Part shown: one piece after another, positions 35,930 through 47,528 of the stretch | Numbering within the stretch: position 1 is the first letter of the stretch | How the letters are laid out: every line of letters begins with the position of its first letter | Origin: Cardinalis cardinalis | Taxonomy: Eukaryota; Chordata; Aves; Passeriformes; Cardinalidae | Assembly: GCA_014549065.1 (NCBI GenBank) | Contig: JACDOX010000014.1 | Location: forward strand, 5,508,380-5,572,379 | Length of the DNA: 64,000 nt | Direction of reading: 5' to 3' | Translations under genes and position numbers: made by a program | Notes under the pieces: model-generated | Seen by the model: the letters and a program-made list of their open reading frames with translations, nothing else | What the model was told of the DNA's origin: nothing | The model's database searches: none

Positions 35930-38900
35930 CTAGAAATAAAAAACACAGGCATCAGATATATTAAGAACCAAAATTACCTGCTTTTCTTATAATAAATACT
36001 TAATATAAGCACACAAATGTGTTGAACAAGTACATGTGTAACAAACATATTAATTCAGATCTCTATCAAGTTTTTTTAATCAGCATTCCTAACTGGAAGT
36101 CATTTGAAAGAATATTTAGCACAGATCATTAGTTTTTACCTTACTCCTCTATCATAGAGCATGCAAGTAAGAGTATGTGGGGTTGCATTACTTAGGGGAC
36201 TCAGAATCTGTCCTGTTGGCAAATAAGTTGAATTTTCATTTACAGACTTTTCATTTTCAGTTTTGAAAATAAAGTATTTTAAATACAAACCATGGAAGTA
36301 AAATAAGATATGGATTAAAAAAGAAAGAAGTTACTTTCAAAAAATAACCACAACAAAAATAATTTTGAAGTGTAGTTCTAAAGATTAGTCCTCTCCATAA
36401 CACAGAACGGTTGGACATTTGAGGAACTGGTCTTAAAAAGAAAAAAAAAAGGCAAAAAGCTTGTGTTCCACTCTGAGATTATAATCCCCATTGTAGGTTC
36501 AGGAAATGTTGAAATGTTAGAACTGACATGATGCTACTTGAAATGTCCCATACAGTTTGTAGTAATACAAGCAATTGAAAACAAAGAAAGTCCTATGCTT
36601 TTATTGTAAAATCTTACAGGATTTTCAGGACATTTTCAAAGTGCTAGCAATAAAACACTTGGAAGAAAAGCTTTATTTCCTATTCTAAACTAACCATATC
36701 CCATTTTTTGCTTGTGTACATAACATTTCAATGGAAAGAAGTATCTCATTTTGGAAACAAAAAAAAAAGATCAAACGTGATATATATTACTTTATTTTAA
36801 TGCTACCCATCAGCTAGAAAAAAGTTAAACTTCTTACTAAAAATCACAGCTGAAACCATAACTATGAATCATCAAAAATAACCTAATAGAAGCAACAGAA
36901 AAAAATGTAAGCGTAACTTAGCATAAATAATGTAATTAAGAAAGTTAAAGTAAGCTGTGCTACTGCACTGATGACTGCAACACACCATTTCATAGGACAA
37001 CTGGCCGTACTCAGAGATCTGTGTTTTCCCTTAAACTGGCAGCAGTAGTACTTACTTCACTACCTCACTCTTCCTTCTTCCCTTCAACTCTACACTCCTC
37101 NCCACACAAATATCCTTTCCAATATATTAACCACTGCCCATCCTTGAGTTCATAGGTAATGAGTGAAACCATTTTCAATCAAGAAGGGAGAGGGATTTAA
37201 AGCAAGTGTGAAAGCAATGAACAAGAATTAGCTTTTAGGTGAGCCCTGATTGCCTGGAGGAAATACCAAAGGACATGGTTCCATAGTTACTGGGATAATA
37301 AAGTTAATCTGAAACAAATAAAGTAGATGATAAACTGAGGAGTTTTTTCATGTAAGTGAAGAAACTGAAAGGGCTGGGTTGNGTAGATGTTTGCATGCAA
37401 ACAGTACATGTCCTAATAGGAAGTTTGGAGGATCACACTGCATCAAGCATTTTAGGCCAATGAGGCTTTATCCATCAATNACCAAGACAGTGACTGCCAG
37501 CACTGATCAAGGAATGCTGCTAAGGTTTAGGATGAATGCATGGAAGANTTTTTGCCTGTTTGTTTCAGGTTTATTTAAAACAAATTCCATTTTGAGAATT
37601 CATTTTCACCAACAGAGCATTGCAAGGAATTACAAACCTGCACCTATGAGATCTGCTGTCTATAGCACACAAGAGGGCAGCTGACTCACTGCTCAGATGC
37701 CTCCTGTCAAGACCTTTTGGCCGGCCTCTCCATAGTGATTGATGAGGTACAGTGAAGCTCCAGCATTTTTAAGACATCTTGGCTTCAAGAGAACTTACCC
37801 AAGGCATGACAAAAGAAATCTGCTTATGGTTAAAGCTCTATCTTCCAACAATCTTTCAACCACATCTCTACCAAAATACCTAAAATTGACAGGTGCTTCT
37901 TGAAGAGAGGTATGAGGTAAAATTCTAAATGATGGAGGATACCTACAAAGATCTCTCCCCACCATGTAACCTCCAGGCACAGCAATATAAACAGAGCATA
38001 CCTAATTGCTGATTCCTAAATAATGAACTCAATAAATGTTCAACTGGATTTTACCATCCTAGAGACACACTTAAAAGAAAAAAAAATCAACAACAGATAC
38101 TGGAACAGTAAGACAATAGATGTACAGTACTCATGTACATGCAAAATACAAGAAAAGAATACGAAAAGTTAAGAGATGAAATTAAATAACTGAATTATCT
38201 AGGAACAAAATTGTTTGCATGATAGGGAAATGGTAGTTCCAGACAATGAAATCTACTGATCAACAGCTTAGCTTGAAAACCCAAAAATTTGACTGTCTGT
38301 AATCAGAAACTCACAGAAAATGCATCATACAAAATATGATCAAGACTGAGTAGGGTCTGGCATGACCCTACTTATACAGAGCAATTAGTTTGCTGCATGC
38401 ACACAAGAAAAACCNCTTTGACAACTTCTGCGTAACAGGTGATCATCAGTGCAAATCAGAGAATTATTTTACATGCTGGTGTGATCTGTACCTTTAAGGA
38501 ACAAAAGACCAGAGAGTTCAGGGAAACAGGGAAACCATCAGCAGGAAAACACAACAGCCTGGAACAGATTTCTCCTTATTAATCATCATCCTCTGCATCA
38601 ATTATTACAAAACTGCAAGACAAAACTAATTCAGAGCTGTCAAGTTTTTACTGCCTTTCTATTCCACTTTAGACTCTTCACACCGGTAACAGTCAAGCAT
38701 GTATTGCTTTTAGACACTTGCAGGAGAAGTCAGCTTTTGCCTTAGGAGCAAAGTCATCTTTCAGCTAGTCAGAATAATAAAGGATTTTTAGTATTAGTTT
38801 AATTTCTTTGTAATGATTTCCAAAAACTCCCTATGAAGAATAAATGCAGCAGAATTTCTTATATATTCAACTGCTGCAGCAATTGGTAGTTCATAGATTT

Positions 38901-39242
38901 TAAGTTATTTTACTCTAAAAAAGTAACATGATGAGGGGGCGGTGAGTGTCTATCTAAGAGCATATACTCTGAAAGGTCTGCTCCTGGGTTGCATTTGAAG
39001 TCCTCTTGCTGCTAAATGCATATTCAATCAAAAGGGTTTGAAAAGACTCAGGTAGACTAATCTGCCAAAAATGCAAATAGTGCTGCTATCACATTGACTG
39101 TTCTGTAATGGAAATCATTAACTTTTAAATCATANTGGAAGTAACTTGGGAAGTCTCTAGTAAAGCTGCTTATTCAAAGTAGTCATCTTTGAGGTCAAAG
39201 CAAGTTCCTCTGGATTTTACCTAGTTAGGTAAGGAATACTTC

Positions 39243-39396
39243 CATGGATAGCAGACTCTACAACCTCTGGGTGGCATGTTCTACTGCTTGCCTTTCTTCA
39301 TTTTTCCTTACATTAAAAAGAACCTCTTATTTCAACTTGTTTACAGTCTGTCATTATCCTGCTATGCACCACTGCAAAGACTTTGACCCTGTCTTA
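39243..39396 (-). mobile_element. CR1 LINE 3' fragment, older copy
   Basis: The plus strand reads ATAGCAGACTCTACAACCTC, then GTTCTACTGCTTG, and later CACCACTGCAAAGACTTTGA and CCCTGTCTT. This is a diverged reverse complement of the CR1 segment upstream of the 3' tail. It abuts a better preserved CR1 copy, which suggests one inserted beside or into the other. Confidence 0.65.
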
Positions 39397-40138
39397 AAAT
39401 TTGAATATCCTGAGTTGAAAGGGACCCACAAGGATCATCAAAGTCCAGCTCCTGGTCCTACACAGGACACCTCNAAGAGTCATACCATGTGCCTGAGATT
39501 ATTGTCCAAATGCTTCTTGAACTCTGTCAGGCTTGGTGCTGTGACGACTTCCCTGGGGAGCCTGTTCCAGTGCCCAACCACCCTCTGGTGAAGAATGTTT
39601 TCCTAATATCCAAGCTGAACTTTCTCTGGCACAGCTTTGGGACTGAGGTTGACCTCAGGTCTTGTCNCTGTTCATCAGGGAGAAGAGATCANTGCTTGCC
39701 CCTCCACTTCCTCTCAAGAGAAAGTTGTAACTACAATGAGGTCTCCCCTCAGTCTCCTNCAGGCTGAAAAAGGCAAGTGACTTTCAGTCACTCCCTGCAT
39801 GGCTTCCCCTTAAAACCCTTCACCACCTTTGTTGCTCTCCTTTGGACACNCTCNAATGTTTGATGTCTTTCTTACATTGTGGTGCCCAAAACTGCCCCAG
39901 CGCTCGAGGTGAGGCTGTCCCAGCTCAGAGCAGAGCAGAACAATCCCCTCCCTTGCCCAGCTGGCCATGCTGTGCCTGATGCCCCCCAGGACAGGGATGG
40001 CTCTCCTGGCTGCCAGGGCACTGCTGACTCACATTCAACTTTCCATCAACCAGGACCCCCAAGTCCCTTTCTGTAGCNCTGCTCTCCAGTATCTCATTGG
40101 CCAGTCTGTTCCACTCACCACCCATCCTGTGATTCATA
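39397..40138 (-). mobile_element. CR1 LINE, 5'-truncated, with remnant of reverse-transcriptase ORF end
   Basis: The left end in plus reads GAGTTGAAAGGGACCCAC and then CAGGACACCTC, the reverse complement of a CR1 3' end. Moving right are the words GGGGAGCCTGTTCCAGTGC and CATCAGGGAGAAGAG, which are standard CR1. The right end encodes on the minus strand the degenerate peptide RLANEILESxATERDLGVLV and DGKLNVSQQC, from the C-terminal part of the CR1 ORF2 polyprotein. Frame breaks show it is dead. About 740 bases are kept, the longest CR1 in the window. Confidence 0.92.
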
Positions 40139-42748
40139 GTTGCAATTTTCTATTACNCATGAGAAATTTGTAATTAGCCATATAAAATTTTAAAACACAA
40201 TGAAACATATTTTGGGCAAGAAAGGTGTTAGAACTCTGAACTTACCATCACTACCAAATATTTCTTAGCTGTTATCAGCAGATGGCACCAGATATACTTG
40301 GTATGACCAGAATAGGTATTTTTTTCTAAGATATTTTATTAGAAGTTGTGACTATAGAGAAAACTTGCAAAGTTTTAAATTTGCATGCCTACATCTGTTT
40401 AAACCCCCATTTTTCACAGTCATTATAAAATACAAGGCAGCTGTATTTAGTCTATGTATAACATATAATTTAAACCCAGTAGAACAGTCTCTAAAGGTCT
40501 GCAGTCCTGATGTTATTAGGATAAACAAAGACTGAATTTGTGTGATGTAATCTGATATTTTCTGCTTTTGATTGTCAAAGTAACAGTCTGAATGCAAGAG
40601 AAAAAATTATGTAATGTAATTATGACTAATTGCAATGATTTATTTTAATTCAAAGATCACATTAAGAATTAATAATTCCTCAGTTTATGCGCTGCACGAG
40701 CTTGTAACTATTCAAACCTGTACTGTTAACTATTCTGCACATTAACATTATGTGTGATCACTAGACTGCAATGTCTATGGTGACAGATTTGACTGTCAGG
40801 ACAATGAACANTAAGTTAAAAGCTCCCAAAATAGTGCTTCACAACAGTATTCCATTTGTCAAAAACCAGTATTTTTTCACTAAAAACTCAGCTTTATAAC
40901 TTGTCTTTTGACACAATGCCAAAAGGCAGTGAAAAGCAGCAGAGAATCACAATCTCCCTTGTACCTGGCAATCCCGTTGTGTGAGGAGAAGGACTAAGAA
41001 CACATGATTGCTTCTCAGAGTGCTTCATAAATTCACTCCATAAATTCACCTTTTTCACAAAAAGGCCACATTTTACTTTAACAACCCCACCTCAACAGCC
41101 ACCAAACTNTCCCAGTGACTTTCTTAGTTCTACTCGTAAAATTGTTCAGGTTGCTGTCAGGTCATCAGCACNTTACAACGGGAATACAACTATTTATTCT
41201 GAGGCACGTATCATGATTAGTTCAGCTAACTTGACCNACCAACAAGCAGAAGGAGTAAGTTAACTCTTCTGTTCTCATAAACATTCCACCTTTTTTCTCC
41301 CTCTACTCAGGTTGCAATGTTCACTANTCTATATCTAGTCATATTTCTATGAAACCTTGTAAATGCAGTAAAAATTATCAAGAAATGCAGAATCAGTGAA
41401 GAAAATAACACTGGCAGGTAGATGGTCAACACAAAAAGTATCTCCTTAAGAAAGGAGTGAAAACCCCACTAAACATTCTTCCCTGATGCAGTTTAAGAGG
41501 GACAGCAAAGCTACCACAGAAGTTTATCACANAAACTGTGTCAGTGATTACAGAAAACCATCCAGATTTTGAAAGGACAAATTAGATTTCTTAAGATTAA
41601 TAATCAAAANAAACTGCAGGTTTTGGATGAAGTAGCGTGTGCAACTCAAAACTACACCTCAGAAAGTAACAATTTTTTTTTAGTCTGAGATAATGTGTGC
41701 ATGATTACATTGTCATAGGTTTGCTAAATTAAATGTACATTGTCCAAGATGCATAACCAGTTTGTGACAGCTGCACAACTGAAACTACTAAAAAACCAGA
41801 AAAACTGAAAGTTAAATTCAGGTATAAGGTATGGTATAACAAAACCATATTTATGAATGGAAATATTTTAGAACATAACAAGGATATCAAGAGGGAGAAA
41901 TAGTAAAGAGCTTTAAAAAGTTTACAGGAAAATTACTTTGGGATGGGAAACATGGCATTGAAGATACTTGACACAGCAGCCCAGAGAATCTGAAAAGATT
42001 CAAGTAATCTCAAACATTCTCTCTATAATTTTGTGCCTAAATTCCTTAACTTCTACATGAGCTTCTTATGCCTCAGCCATCTCTTGGTGGATCATCTATC
42101 CTGAAGAAAGAACCTGATTCACAACTCTTTTTCTTTGGTTTTGTTNAAAGAGGTCACATTAATATTGCATGGAAAAATGAGCTTCTAAGAACACACAATG
42201 TGTATCACTAGAAATACAGAAAATTAATAGTCNATGAACAAAATGTCTGATCAAGTTTTTAAACAACTGTGATTCTGTGATGTAACCATGATCATATGTC
42301 ACACTCTATAATACTCATAGAAAAAAAAAGACTTATATGTATTTTTAAAGCATACTGCNTTTTTCTCTTAACAAAACAGAACAGCTGAACTTCAGCATTA
42401 TGGAAGTGGAAAAGCACCAATCTAAGTCTATCCTGCTTACAACACCAAAAGGGTAAAGAGAGATGTCATACTTGGGAAGAAAGCATTTGGGTTTCGGTCA
42501 CATTGTTTAATGGCAACAATCAGTGTTTGAAGACAAAAAGGACTTTGGATTTGCTGACGTGTCTGCTGAGCACAGGACTTTCCTACAGACAACTGACTAC
42601 AAAACTGGTTGGGTTCCTAATGGGAAGACCTTAGTTGTTTACAGCATTTCAAGAGTTTGCCCATTTTGGCAGGAGTTTATCATCTTTTGTCCTAGATTCT
42701 ACAGACAAATAGGCATGTTCTGAGATCTTCTGAACAAGCTTCCTGATT

Positions 42749-42790
42749 AAAAAAAAAACAAAAACCAAAACAAAACCAAATCCAAACACA
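42749..42790. repeat. A-rich/A-C low-complexity tract
   Basis: A run of ten A's followed by AAC/AAAACC-like words. No target duplication or retroelement body was recognised beside it. Confidence 0.7.
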
Positions 42791-44883
42791 CAATCAAATC
42801 CCCTCAATCTAGTCTGCAAATTAAAAAAGCCATATATAAATTTCTTCAAAATAAACTATTAATGGGACCAAGAAATGAACTCTCTAATTTGTTCAATGGT
42901 CTTAGAAGTAGTTCATAGAGACCTAAATTAGCTACAATAGCAAGAGAATAGATCATCTTGAGGAGTTTGCAATCCAATCAAGTGTTGCTCCATTTTGAAG
43001 ACAGCCAGCCAAGAATTCNACAGTTTTCTAACAATGAAAGAACATCTGGTTTGGGACCAGGTGTAAGAACTATTCCTTAGCTAACCATTCCTTAGCTAAA
43101 CAATTACTGGAAATTTTTTTTATTCCTTTCTTCATAAGTTGATACTTGAACTCAAAAACCTACAAAAATTCAGAAAGCAGACTTGGGATTTTCTTAGTAA
43201 AACTCTTCATCTTCCTCCTAAAATCCAAATCAGTTACTTGAATACCTCATAAATTGGTTTCACATGCCCTTTACTATTTTTTCCCTTTTCACTTCCTGTA
43301 ATTTGAACAACTTTAAAAGACTTTGCTAAAACCTGAACTGAAGCAATATTCTTAGTAAATTCTTACCCAAGAATACAGAAGTACTTCAGAGAATCACAAA
43401 AACAACTGGAAGTTTCATTTTTCAATAGACAAAACCTCTTTAACCTAGCATTACTGATCNGGCAGATCAAACCGAAAGAAAATGCTAAAAGCCAAACATT
43501 CTTTGTGAGAAACTTCACTTAGAAGTCATTCACTCCTGTAATGTGAGGTCATGCCANGTTTCACTTCTCCCATGAGAGAACTTCCTCTCAAGTAGTATCA
43601 AAAGAGATCATCTGCAGCAGGAGCATAAAGCAGGNAAACACTGAATAACACTGTACACATCAAGACCAAGAAGAGATCTGATAAAGTAGAAATTTGAAGG
43701 AATTAAAATATCTGCCTAGGGAGATGCCACACAATTGGGCCTGTGATGAAAATATAATAAGACTTTAAGAAGTAACGAGGTGCCAACTTCATTGGACATT
43801 TTATTTCAAACGGAAAATAGCTGGTTTGAAAGAAAGCCAAGAGTCCAAAGGATGCACTAAGGATGCACTCAAAATGCTGTTGCACTCCATTTCAGTTCTT
43901 TAAAATGCAAAAAAACAAAACATAGACTGAATAGACAAGTCTGTACAGAAAAAGATTCTATATACCCCAGATTCAAGGGCATAATAATCTCCGTGCTACA
44001 GCAATTTAAAAGGGANAAAACTAACTTTGCTTTTTTCTCCCACCTATGTGAAGAAGAGACAGTGTCTGACTCTTATCTGTCAAAAGCAAGAGTGAGCTGT
44101 CACCTAGCCATACTCAGCTATTCTAACACACACATACTAAACCCAAGAAAAATCTATGAAAATTGTAGTTACTGCATTCACAGTAACTTCATTCACATTT
44201 CTTCATTCACAAGAACTTCAGAAAGAAAATGACTATTTCTGCTTTTGTGGACAGTAAGCAAACCAAGTAACATTCATGAATTAAGCTGATTTGTCATTCG
44301 CTCATGTACTGCTCTAACTTGATGATAGAGGAAAGAATAAGAACAGTCAAAGAATTAATGACCTACTAAATATTGCATTTTAAGAAGAAGTTTTAACCTC
44401 CAATTTGGATGTATTTGAAGCTTTCATGCAAGAAGATCTCAAATTCCATTTTGCAATCTGCAAAGCACTTTCTCTTGCCTAAAATGTGTTTCCCATTGAA
44501 AACCAGAAGTGAGAATTTAAGAACAGAAAATGTTGAAACGCTTCGGATTCCAGAGAATGACACCTGAGGTTGGCATGAAAACAAAGTAGCAGCTCATGGT
44601 AAAAAGAAAAATCCAATACAATTTGTGAACAGGGATTCAAAAGAACGACACATAATGCAAGAGGATGAAGAGGAATGGCAAGTAGGAAGGGTAGTACTTC
44701 ATTTGGTGATTCAAATAAGAAAAAGATAAAGGAAAACCAAAGGAATAAAAAAGAGAAACAGCAGAAACATCTATTTCAGTAGATAAATAAAAAATTACTT
44801 AGGAAATAAAATTAACCCTGAATAATTTGATTCTTCTAGATTTTTTGTGCTATTTCATAATACAAAAGACATGCTTTTATTAC

Positions 44884-45013
44884 CTTTCTTTCGAAAGAGT
44901 GCATTTAGATAGCTTTCTGCTTGGCATTCAATCTTATCAGTGTTGGACTGGCCCTGAGATGACAGTTCCTCTGTAGGCGTTGACTGTGAAGAACCGAAAA
45001 CTGATGCACGATC
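44884..45013 (-). CDS. LCORL: LCORL internal exon
   Basis: A 130-base exon with acceptor TTTTCTAG ending at 45014 and donor AAAG then GTAATA at 44883. In frame it encodes DRASVFGSSQSTPTEELSSQ, GQSNTDKIECQAESYLNALF and RKK, plus one base. The SSQSTPTEELSSQGQSNTDKI core matches LCORL as I know it. This stretch upstream of MKKMIRQ is absent from LCOR, supporting the paralogue choice. The ECQAESYLNALFRKK end is likely helical. Shared by both forms. Confidence 0.93.
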
Positions 45014-45239
45014 CTAGAAAACATATCAAGATCATAACATCTTTCAGAAGTTAGTCTGCTGGTAGTAAAATATACAATTAAATTACTGAGCTGTTGAATG
45101 GAATAGAACCACTAAAATCAAACTACCTTGAGTCAAAATGCGGAATTAACTTAGTTGCAAAATTCAATTCTCTGACTCTTACTTTCATACCAAAAAATTA
45201 GTGTTGGGGAGTAATGTTTAATATAATGCTCATACTTAC

Positions 45240-45319
45240 ACTGGCTGTTTCTTTGTGTAAATTACAAAAGGAACATTTCTCATCCATAGACCAGTCAGTT
45301 AGCTCTTCTGGCTCACAGT
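45240..45319 (-). CDS. LCORL: LCORL internal exon with Cys motif
   Basis: An 80-base exon: acceptor CTTTAAG ends at 45320 and donor AGT then GTAAGTA is at 45239. Two leading bases complete the Asp from exon 51213-51278. It encodes CEPEELTDWSMDEKCSFCNL and HKETAS, ending on a codon boundary. The CxxC pair (CSFC) and an earlier Cys could bind metal, but the set is incomplete. The phase fits both neighbours exactly. The intron to the next exon is only 226 bases (45014-45239). Confidence 0.93.
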
Positions 45320-46586
45320 CTTAAAGGAAGAAAAGAAAGCTAGATGTTTTAAACAAGCAAAAATGGATTTTGAGAACAACACACACGTCCTAAAATTCTC
45401 TTAAATAAATTCCATTACTAATATGATATATATTTATTGGTACAGTGTATTCTGTCATATTCAATTCTTCAGATATTTTCAAATTCTTGTCTGGCTTTTA
45501 CAGCTCAACTTAAAAACAGTAGAGTGCCTTCCTTAGAAGAAAAGGTAAACTCATTTAACTAATTATCTTTCATAATTACTGGAGGCATCTGAATACTGCA
45601 AAGAAAGCTCTGAATTGCAGACATCATTCTTCTTAACTGAAGTGTGCAAGTGTGGTAAACATAGCTAAGAATTAGGATATAGACTCCTTACCATGTGAGC
45701 TACATGCATTATACTTACAGTATTTTAATTGATTTGATATAATCACTATAGGTAAACCCAAGCTTTATACTCACTTGTAGCACTTGATTCATCTAGAAAT
45801 GTACCTTTATATGTTTTATCAGAAAAAGTACTCAGGTCTAGAGGGAATGCAGGACTTAAACTTACNTTGCGTATATCAAGTCCAGTCTTCTGCTGAATGG
45901 AGACACATAATCTACCTTCTTTAAACTAAGCTCCATTTCAAAAATTAAGAGTTTTCAGCCAATACCCTTCTCTTTACAAACACCAGTTACTTTAAAACTT
46001 TTCCCAAACCAACTGTGCTAGGAGTTAAAATAAAACTTNTAATTTCTTGTTTAAAATTTCACATGGTAACTTATTGCAGTTTGCTTTTGTGGCAATTTTA
46101 TTCTTGTACCCATAACCAATAACTAGGTATTTAGCACCGTGATGCATTTACAGAGACCTTAATTATCCCCTTAACACTTCATTCTGTGGCTAATCTAGTC
46201 CACCTGCTTTTCCTCAAGAGATTCAACTCCATCTCTTCTTACAAGTCTCACTTGAACACTTGTTTTCTGAATATGGGGAGCAAGATCTCAAGATGATGTC
46301 TTTTACCTTTACAGCAGACTTCCTTACACAGCAGGCAGTACTTTTCCTACAGTATCCTAGCTATGAGCAGCCTTTATTACAGCTGCAGTGTTTTGGCAGG
46401 TGAATCCAAATATGATTAACTATAAGACCAAGGTCTTCTCCATCCCGTTCATGTGCTTACAACCTAAACAACTTTTTCACTCCCATTATTAGTTACCAGG
46501 TATGTTTCCTCCTATTCTCAATACCACTAAACTACAGTCAGTTCTGTTTAGGGAGGTTCTTGAGATTATGTACTTTCAATAGCACA

Positions 46587-47528
46587 TGATGGTAGCCTGA
46601 TCTTGGCTGGCTGCCAGCCCCGCAATCCACCAATGCTCTCAATCCACTGTCCCTCTTTAATAGTACAGGGGTGAGGAAGTAAGATGGTAGGGGAGAAAAT
46701 CAGGGGGAGAAACTTGAGGGTCAAGATAAAGACAGGGAGATCACTTACCAATTACTGTAACAGGGAAGTCAGACTCAACTTAGAGAGAATCAATTTCATT
46801 TAAAGCCAAAAAAACCAGATTTGCATAAGAAAGGGAAAACACTAAACCACCTTACCACCCCTTCTTCCCAGGCTTCAGCTTCACTCCTTCCTTCCTGACT
46901 CTTCTACCTTCTNCCCACCCCAAACTGTGCAAGGAGGATGGGAAACAGGTTGCTTTCAGTTCATAACAGTTCCTCTCTGCCACTTCCTTCTCTTTTTTCC
47001 CTGCTTACAGCTTGGGGTCTCTCACATGGGCTACAGGNCTTCACAAACTGCTCCAGTGGTCTTCCCACAACTGCAGCTCTTCATGAACTGCTCTAATACA
47101 TGTCTTTTCCACAGGGCACAGTCCTTCAGGAAGAGACCATTCCACAGACCCACAGCTCCTGCCAGAAAACCTGCTCCTGCATGGGCTCCTCTCTAGAGCT
47201 GCACTTCCTGTCAGAGGCCTGCTCCAGCATGGCATCTCCACAGGCTGTAGCTTCCTTCAGGGCATCTCCACCTGCTCCAGAGGGTCCTCCAAGGGCTGCA
47301 CTGTGGATATCTGTTCCAACATGGTCCTCTATGGGCTGCAGGTTCTACGTGCTTCACCATGGTCTTCTCCAAGGGCTGCAGGGGGAATCTCTGCTCCAGT
47401 GACTGGAGCACCTCTCCCCTCTTCCTTCTCTGACCTTGCTGTCTGCAGGGTTGTTTCCCACTGCCCACTGTCCTCCACACTCTTCCCACAACTGCTGAGC
47501 TCTTACTTCCTCTCAAAGATATTATTAA
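46587..47528 (-). mobile_element. Solo endogenous-retrovirus-type LTR, copy 2
   Basis: Same family as copy 1. The left end reads TGATGGTAGCC, then CTTGGCTGGCTGCCAG. It shares a CACTTACCAATTACTGTAAC block with CACTTGTCAATTACCATTAC of copy 1, followed by matching TTCAGCTTCACTCC/TCAACTTCATTCC blocks. The GC-rich middle repeats words such as CTGCTCCAGCATGG and AAGGGCTGCA, and ends with CTTGCTGTCTGCAGGGTTG. The part beyond about 47528 is missing relative to copy 1. Non-coding, and no internal retroviral genes flank it. Confidence 0.7.

Larger units (their letters stand above)
35930..44883 (-). other. LCORL: LCORL intron with nested CR1 fragments
   Basis: This 9.0 kb intron runs from a GTAATA donor at 44883 to a TAG acceptor at 35930. 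It contains two adjoining CR1 fragments at 39243-40138 and an A-rich/A-C tract at 42749-42790. No other exon or gene was recognised. Open frames are short and lack splice context. Confidence 0.8.

Noticed and set aside
32228..47528. A full-length provirus with LTRs at each end
   Set aside because: Host LCORL exons and no gag, pol or env sequence lie between the copies, so they are separate solo LTRs.
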